64,000 nucleotides of DNA, from positions 226,001 to 290,000 of the forward strand of contig JACVTC010000117.1 in the NCBI GenBank assembly GCA_016946835.1. Reading direction: 5' to 3'. Source of the DNA: Neocallimastix lanati (nom. inval.) (lineage: Eukaryota; Neocallimastigomycota; Neocallimastigomycetes; Neocallimastigales; Neocallimastigaceae). This document shows positions 56,849 through 64,000 of the stretch, one piece after another. Position 1 is the stretch's first letter. Every line of letters begins with the position of its first letter. The notes under the pieces are model-generated. The model searched no databases. It was not told the DNA's origin and saw only the letters and a program-made list of their open reading frames with translations. The translations under genes and the position numbers were made by a program.

Positions 56849-58130
56849 TTAAAAAAAATTAAAAATTAAAAATTAAAAAATTAAAAATAATTATATAAAT
56901 ATTTATTAAAATGAAATAAAATAAATTAATTTTTGATATATTTTATTATAAAAAAAAAATTATTTCTTTTTATTTTTTTATTTTTTTTTTTTTTTTCTTG
57001 TATAATTTCTTTTTAACAATTCTTTTTCTCTATCTTTCTATATATATAATAAATAAATTATAAAAAAAAAAAAAAAAGGATTCATTTAATTTTATCATTT
57101 TTATTGCTGTATTAATATGATTTTTATTTTTTCTTAAAAAAAAAAAAAATAAAAATAAGTTCCAAAATAAAGTGATAGATAGAGTATTCAAAATATTGAT
57201 AGATTAATAATTTTTATTATTCTTATTCTATAATTTATGAATTAGATATAATCATAAATTCTAAAGTAATTATAAATATCATCATTTATTATGTTTTTCT
57301 TTTTAAAAAAAAAAAAAACAAAGGAAAAAAGGAAAAAAAAAGAAAGAAAGAAATCTTTGAATTTTGAAATATTTATTTATCTATATATTTATTTATAAAT
57401 TTTTGATACTAATACTAAAAAATGTTTAACATAATTTTTATTTAAAAAAAATTTTTACAATCACTCCTATTTAAATAGTACTCAAAGTACCTTTTGATCT
57501 TCATATCGGTCTTCTGTATTTCTACAGAAATTTTAATTTTCATTTTCATTTTTAATTTTAATTTTCATTTTAATTTTAATATTTTTTTTTTTTCATTTAA
57601 ATATTTTAAATAACACAAAAAAAAAATAAAAATAATTTAAAGATTTGAATAAATGATTAATTAATATTTAATTTAAAAATTACAAAAAAAAAATAAAATA
57701 AAATAAAAGATATTTTAATATAAAAATGTATTTTATTATTTTATATATAATTATATATAATTATTTAATTATTTAATTATATATAATTATTTTTAATATT
57801 TTTTAATTTTCTTTTTTTTTATTCAAGGTGTAAAAAAAAAATTATCTTTTCAAAAAAAAAAAAAAAAAAGATTAAAAATTAAAATTAAATTTTTAAAATA
57901 TTCCATATTTTAAATTTTTTTAATTTTTTTTTACTTTTAAGATTGGGAGACAAGGAAGTTTGAACTTTTTTAAAAAAAAAATTAAATTTTAAAGTGTTTC
58001 CCAGTTTCACTAAAAAAGGAAATAATGAAAATAAATTAATTTATTCTTTTTTGTCCAATTTTTTTTTTTTATTTTTTATTTTTTTCATTTATTATAGAGA
58101 TTAAGGTTAAATAAAAATAAATTTTTTTTT
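55235..58130. other. AT-rich spacer
   Basis: No gene is seen. It includes the 3' flank of unit 2 (to about 56650), a GATA run (about 55801-55826), a GA run (56528-56541), ATTT repeats (56803-56850) and many A/T tracts. Confidence 0.6.
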
Positions 58131-58735
58131 ATTCATTAAATTTTAAATAAATAAATATTTATATTTATATAAATATATTTATTATTCAATTATTTATTAT
58201 TTATTATTTTTTATTTATTATTCAATTATTTATTATTTATTATTTATTATTTATTATTCAATTATTTATTATTCAATTATTTATTATTTATTATTTATTA
58301 TTTATTATTTATTATTCAATTATTTATTATTTATTATTATTTATTATTTATTATTTATTATTTATTTATTATTTATTATTTATTTATTATTTATTATTTA
58401 TTATTTATTAATAAATACTCCTTTTTATTATTCAATTATTTATTATTTATTATTTATTATTATTATTATTATTATTTATTATTTATTATTTATTATTTAT
58501 TATTTATTATTTATTATTTATTATTTATTATTTATTATTTATTATTATTATTTATTATTTATTATTCAATTATTTATTATTTATTATTTATTATTTATTA
58601 TTTATTATTTATTATTTATTATTCAATTATTTATTATTTATTATTTATTATTTAATTATTCAATTATTTATTATTTATTATTTATTATTTATTATTTATT
58701 ATTTATTATTTATTATTTATTATTTATTTTTTGTT
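58131..58735. repeat. Satellite-like TTATTAT/TTCAATTATT array
   Basis: About 600 bases consist almost only of 7-base TTATTAT-like steps (TTATTATTTATTATTTA), punctuated every 20-100 bases by TTCAATTA. A related short array with ATCAACT punctuation follows at about 58990-59145. Confidence 0.85.
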
Positions 58736-61700
58736 TATAAAATATTTTATTGATTAAAGTTTATTTATTTTAATATGAGTAATTACTTGATTTTTAAAAT
58801 TTATGAGATTACATTTGTATTTATACTATTTGTGGCTAAATAAAAATATAACGAGAAATTATTACATAATATATTTCATTGTATTAGCTTAACAACGAGT
58901 TCGTTGTATTATAAAAATATCTTTTAATTTATTTAATAAACATAAATTATTTTAATATAAATTTAATATATTTTTCTTTGTATTCTAACATTATTATTTA
59001 TTATTCAATTATTTATTATTTATTATTCAATTATTTATTTATTTATTTATCAACTATTTATTTATTTATTTATTTATCAACTATTTATTTATTATTTATC
59101 AACTATTTATTTATTATTTATCAACTATTTATTTATTATTTAATGATTATTCATTTACTTTCCTTAATCTAATACAGTGGGTTAATATTTTTTTTTTAAA
59201 GAAAATATATATATTAAATGTTTCAAATTTTTTTTTTTTTATATTCTTATCTTTATAAAAATATTCTACATTAATGTAATACATTACGTTTAGTACATTA
59301 TTTTTATGAATATTTTAATGTTTTCCTTTTTTTTTTTTTTATATAAAAATTGAAATAATACGTCTATTGGATATTAATAAGAAATAATACGTTTTTGGAT
59401 ATTAATAAAACATAAATACATTAACAATTACATTTAAATATAATAATTGTAATAATAATACATGAAATAATTATATTAATATGTCATAGAATTTATTTAT
59501 TTATTTATATGTTTATTTATTTATTATTTATTTATTATTTATTTATTTATTTATTTATTATTTATTTATTTATTTATTTATTTATATGTTTAAATTATTT
59601 TAAAACTATATTATAGAATTTACAAATAATATAAAATTAAGATGATAGTAATTATAATAATTATCAAATATAAAAAAATTATAAATATGATTTCTTTCTT
59701 TTGTTTTTTATTTTTTTTATTTTATACCTTAATATAGTTAAACTTTTATTATAATTAAAATTTTTTCTTTCTGGTTATTTTTACTTTTATTTTTTATTTC
59801 ATTATATTTCTTAACTTTCTTATTTTTTTTTATTAATACATTTCTTTTTGTTTAAATTTAATGTATTAATTATGTTTTATTTTATAATTAAATTTTAATT
59901 ATTAATATTTTTTTTTAATTAATAAAATAAATTTTTTTTTTTAAAAAAATATAAAAATTCTTTTATAAATAAAAGCTTAATTATCAAAAAAGGCCTTTTT
60001 ATATCTATAGATAATATCTTAATTTAAGTATTGCCATTTACTATTTAAAAAAAAAAAAGTACTTTTACATATACAAAAAGCTTAAATAATTTTTCTTTTT
60101 TTATATATATATAAATACATTCAATAACATAAAAATAATTTAAATTTATGTAAATAAATATATATATGTACATTTTTGTTTTTGTTTTGTTTTATGTTTT
60201 TGTTTTTTATGGTGTTTTTATTAATTTTTATAGATAGATAAATTCAAATAAAAATAAAAATAAAAATAAAAATAATATTAACAGATTTCTTTTTGTTATC
60301 TTAATTATTTATATTTATTTATTTATTTATTTAAACTTTTATGCTATTCAAATTATAATTTAATATTTAACAAATAAAAATATAAATAATAATAAAAATT
60401 TAAATAAAGTTAAAAAAACAAATACATACATATATATAATATATATATTTATAGTATAGAGATGATTAGAATTAAATAAGGTTAATAAGGAATGGCCACC
60501 AGGAAGGCAACTCCCAAGAAATTGGATGGCGTTAATTTTTTTTTTTTTTTTTTTTATTTTTTTATTATTTTTCTTAAAAAAAAAAAAAAAAAAAAAAATT
60601 TAAATAATTACTCCTTTATTTTAAACAAAAAAAAAAAAAAAAAACATTATCCAAATTTATAATATTATAAATATTAGTAATAATAATAAATAATAATAAA
60701 TATCTATATCTATATATATTTATTATTATTATTACTATTTTTTTTTTTTTGCATTTTTTTTTACATTTTTTTTTTACATTATTTTATTTCAAATTTATAT
60801 ATATATAAAATAAAATAAAAAAAAAAAAAAAAGGAATTTATATTGTCATAGATGATGAATTATACAATTGATTGAATTATAAATAATCCCATTTTTTACA
60901 TTGGCCATTCATCAATTTTTTTTTTTTTTTTTTATTTTTTTTATTTTCTTTTTTTTTAAATCTTAATGTTATATTACTATAAATGAAATAAAAAATAAAA
61001 AAATTTTGATTTTGAATTAAGAAAAAAAAATATATATATATTATATTATTATTTCGGTTCTAATAAATTATGAAAAAAATAAATAAAAAAATAAAATAAA
61101 TAAATTAAATAAATAAAATAAATAAATTAAAATTATTATTATTAATAATTATACGTTTTATTATTTAAATAATTAAATAGAAAGTTTAACTTTTTTTTAT
61201 TATTATTATTTTATTAATTATCATTCAGTAGGATTACTATAAAATTATATATTTATATTTTAAATATTTTCTTTTTTTATAGTAATGAACGATATATTAT
61301 TTATATAAAAGAAAAAATAAAAATAAATAAAGAAAAAAAAAAATAAAGTTTTTAAATAAAATATGGATAATTTTTTTTTTTTTTTTTTTTTTATAAAAAT
61401 TAAGTAATAAATAATGTTAACTATTTATATATTAAATAGGAATTAAATAAATATAAAAATAAAAAAAAATTATATATATATATGTATACATGTATATATA
61501 TATATATATATTTTTTTTTTGTATGCTTAAATTATTATTATTTTTTTTAAATAATAATGGAATTATAGGATTATATAGAGATAAAATAAAAAATAAAAAT
61601 AAAATATAAAAAAAAAAAAAAATTTTTTTTTTTTTTTTATAATAATAAATAGGTTATTTAGTTATAAAATCTCCTTTTATATATCCTATTATTGTTTAAC

Positions 61701-61839
61701 TATTTGGAAATTAAATATGTATTTAATATATATGTATATGTATATGTAATTAAAATAATCTCTCTCTTTTTTTTTTTTTTTTTTTAATTTTCTTTATATA
61801 TATATATATATATATTATATATTATATAGTATATATTAA

Positions 61840-61872
<33 letters not shown>

Positions 61873-61912
61873 TAAATATTTAAATAATTTTTAAAAAAAA
61901 TTTTTTTTTTTT
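58736..61912. other. AT-rich spacer upstream of (and facing) the CotH gene 3' end
   Basis: No intact gene is recognised. It contains a second punctuated ATTT array (58990-59145), ATTT repeats (59486-59585), a small hairpin at 58892-58907 (ACAACGA GT TCGTTGT), the isolated GC-rich island at 60489-60535 and long A/T tracts. Confidence 0.6.
60492..60535 (+). other. Isolated GC-rich island with an ATG-led short frame
   Basis: ATGGCCACCAGGAAGGCAAC begins a short plus-strand frame reading MATRKATPKKLDGVNF before a T tract of about 20 bases. The composition (about half GC) is far from the flanks. It may be the first exon or a leftover of a gene, but no continuation was found downstream, so it is listed only as an anomaly. 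Confidence 0.3.
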
Positions 61913-63631
61913 TTAAAGGTTAACCTTTGGAACACATGTTTTTGGTGGTGGCGTTTGATCGCCTTTCCAGGTGATACAAAGTTCATGCTTAATGGCTTCG
62001 GCTCGAAGCGTCACCCATTCGTAGAGACCCCATTCAAGACCGCCAACACCCTTTTCTAAATTATTTTGGAAATCTTTATAGGTATAGCCGGGACTTTCAT
62101 CCTCATGTTTATCGGGATGAAAGACACGCGTAATCGAATAATCCCATTGAACTTCCGGAGTGTAACGATTATAGTAGGTGGAAACAACACTTCTGAAGAC
62201 GACGGGGTTGAAGATATCTCTGACAATGGCCACCAGAGTATTCTGGAAACGTTTTTGAAGTTTTGGCGTGGATCCAATAAATTTATCCACGAGGACACGA
62301 TGTTCCGTATCATCTTCAGCAATATGCCAGGTACGATTAAGCATGGTTGTATACGATAATTCTGGGAATTTCTTACCAACTTTGTTAATAGTACTCGTTA
62401 AACCAACACCAAACGTTTCATCATGATCTTGTGTAATGAAATAAAACTTATAGGTCTGCGCCGTGGATTGAAGTGGATCATCATAAACCGCAAAGTTACT
62501 CGTAGTGTACCAGTAACCATCCCAATCACCCGTTAAATATTCCATAGCCATCGCCTTATGGAACGTATCAATATCAAACCATTTACTTTCAAATTCCTTC
62601 AGTGCTTTTTCATCACTCGTATCAAGTTTATCTATTGCTGCACACAACGCTATCAATCTTTTTTTATCATCATCACTATCAAAAGTACCATAGTAATCAT
62701 GATCATCTGGCTTGTATTCAAAATCAGAACCCGTCGTACCATCTAAAACATAACCAAGTTCATCGGGAGCATTGATGGTTTGATTTTTTGGATTTCCATA
62801 AAACTCACTCTTAATAAAGGAATTAGTGGTAACATCCTCTTGTAGAGTATAGAAACCCATTGGCTTTTTGTTGTAGTATAAACGAACCATAACAGAATGA
62901 AGACTTGGCATACCAAGAGCTTGAATAATATTACCGTAAATTAATTGACGAAGATTAAGTGGATCTTCACCACCATTACGTAGCTTAAAAACATATCTTC
63001 CATGAATACCTTTACCTGCACTTTTAGTACCAATGGTGTCCATGTTCTTATTCTTACCAAATTTTAATTTAATTTGGAATTTTTCAAAACCAGTGTTCTT
63101 CGCACTAGCGTAAACATCATCAAAACTTTCAACTGTATCCTTTAAATAAATTTTAGCATTTTCAACGGTTATGTTTTCAAAAGAGTTAGGATCTTGGAAA
63201 AGTTTTTCAGTATTATTACCGGTAAGATGAACCGTTGGAATATACGAATTATCAAAAACATTAGTTCTACCAATACTTCGATTCCAATTAGTTAAACCAG
63301 CTGGGTGACTAAAGGATTTAAGTTGCACAATCGTTTGTTTTCTGCCATAAAATTCATTATGCGTGATATTTGTTTTAGTATTAAAGATACGATAAAAAGA
63401 TTCAGCTTTACCATCAATAATATAACGGTATTTTACATTTTTTTCTGGAAGTTCATTTATCGTGATTCCATACAATAGATCATCTCCTTCAACTGGATTA
63501 AGAATATATTTTTTTCCATTGAAAATCTTTAGTTCAGCCTTTTTTCCAAATGAAATTAATCTAAAAGTACCAGTTCTACTATAAGCTGAACTTACTAAAA
63601 GGGCTAGAAATATAAAAAAATTTATGTACAT
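61913..63631 (-). CDS. Secreted CotH-family protein (spore-coat-type kinase fold)
   Basis: A 572-residue single-exon gene on the minus strand. Residues 1-18 form a signal peptide (cleavage after SAYS). Residues 20-95 form a beta-rich N-terminal domain (ELKIFNGKKYILNPVEGDD). The CotH domain covers about 125-530, with FKLRNGGEDPLNLRQ at 216-229, a YNKKPMGFYTLQED strand at 253-266, EYLTGDWDGYW at 364-374 and the acidic FITQDHDETFG at 398-408, which corresponds to the metal-binding loop. CotH proteins phosphorylate secreted proteins in spore-forming bacteria; in fungi they are surface or secreted proteins, and in anaerobic gut fungi they are reported with cellulosome components. This copy has no C-terminal dockerin; it ends TPPPKTCVPKVNL after a single Cys pair. 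It has a higher GC share than its flanks, mainly in the C-terminal half. The upstream side has no partner within the window. Confidence 0.9.
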   Translation of the reverse strand: MYINFFIFLALLVSSAYSRTGTFRLISFGKKAELKIFNGKKYILNPVEGDDLLYGITINELPEKNVKYRYIIDGKAESFYRIFNTKTNITHNEFYGRKQTIVQLKSFSHPAGLTNWNRSIGRTNVFDNSYIPTVHLTGNNTEKLFQDPNSFENITVENAKIYLKDTVESFDDVYASAKNTGFEKFQIKLKFGKNKNMDTIGTKSAGKGIHGRYVFKLRNGGEDPLNLRQLIYGNIIQALGMPSLHSVMVRLYYNKKPMGFYTLQEDVTTNSFIKSEFYGNPKNQTINAPDELGYVLDGTTGSDFEYKPDDHDYYGTFDSDDDKKRLIALCAAIDKLDTSDEKALKEFESKWFDIDTFHKAMAMEYLTGDWDGYWYTTSNFAVYDDPLQSTAQTYKFYFITQDHDETFGVGLTSTINKVGKKFPELSYTTMLNRTWHIAEDDTEHRVLVDKFIGSTPKLQKRFQNTLVAIVRDIFNPVVFRSVVSTYYNRYTPEVQWDYSITRVFHPDKHEDESPGYTYKDFQNNLEKGVGGLEWGLYEWVTLRAEAIKHELCITWKGDQTPPPKTCVPKVNL

Positions 63632-64000
63632 AATAAATCTTATTTATTTATTATTTAACAATTTTCTTTGGTTATTTATAAATAATCTTTTTTTTTTTTT
63701 TCTACTTAATTAAAAATTTTATGATTATAATTACAATTTAAAATTTCAATTCATATTATATTATAATATTTAATTTTTTTTATTATTATATTATCCTTTT
63801 TTAATATTATAAATAGAGTATTACTTTTTTTTTTTTTCTTTAAATATTTATATTTATATTTATATTCTATTATATTATATTTTATAATTTTATTTATAAA
63901 TATTTTATGAAATATATACAAAAAAAAAAAAAAAAATGAAAAAAAAAATTAAATAATAAGAAAAAAATTTTTTTTTTATATTCAATATTTTTTTTATATT
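63632..64000. other. 5' flank of the CotH gene
   Basis: AT-rich upstream region of the minus-strand CotH gene; A/T tracts only. No promoter element can be assigned with confidence. Confidence 0.5.

Noticed and set aside
58131-58735. CRISPR-like or telomeric array
   Set aside because: There are no spacers of constant length and no telomeric unit; it is a simple A/T satellite.
62066-62359. Plus-strand 97-codon frame inside the CotH gene
   Set aside because: It is a shadow of a strongly supported gene on the opposite strand with signal peptide and domain motifs.

Overview
The window looks like nuclear DNA of an anaerobic gut fungus (Neocallimastigomycota), although no marker gene proves this. 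The reasons are extreme AT richness with long A, T, ATT and ATTT tracts between genes, short AT-rich GT-AG introns, Asn- and Thr-rich low-complexity protein segments, and a gene set typical of that group: several cysteine-rich chitin-binding type 1 (CBM18, hevein-like) domains, a subtilase, and a CotH-type secreted protein. I saw no rRNA, tRNA, CRISPR array or intact transposon.

Layout. 0-3 kb: a tandem pair of genes for a small acidic secreted or membrane-anchored protein. About 4.2-5.3 kb: a decayed reading frame with ankyrin-like pieces. 5.3-9.6 kb: non-coding DNA with short palindromes. 9.6-11.5 kb: an intact single-exon subtilisin-like protease ending in two CBM18 domains. 11.5-18 kb: non-coding DNA with two possible gene relics. 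18.0-27.1 kb and 29.6-38.9 kb: two intact tandem copies of a large secreted leucine-rich-repeat (LRR) protein carrying CBM18 domains. I traced 35 exons in each; all 34 introns interrupt the codon in phase 2, and most internal exons encode one LRR. 39-42.5 kb: further relics. 42.5-43.2 kb: a CPBP-family intramembrane protease with an Asn-rich N-terminus. 43.2-47.5 kb: mostly non-coding. 47.5-49.5 kb and 53.2-55.2 kb: two tandem copies of a two-exon seven-helix membrane protein with Asn-rich tails. 55.2-61.9 kb: AT-rich spacer with satellite-like ATT/ATTT arrays. 61.9-63.6 kb, minus strand: a secreted CotH-family protein.

Three of the gene sets are recent tandem duplications (about 2.1 kb, 11.4-12 kb and 5.6 kb spacing), so local duplication is the main force shaping this segment. 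The secreted proteins share an extracellular theme: chitin or wall binding (CBM18), proteolysis, LRR recognition and CotH. The 7TM-like and CPBP proteins act in membranes. There is no operon logic, and any functional link between neighbours is inference.

The most unusual feature is the LRR-CBM18 pair: a strict one-repeat-per-exon, single-phase intron architecture kept in two paralogues. One paralogue carries an uninterrupted intronic (TTA)n array of about 395 bp, and the two differ by one CBM18 unit.
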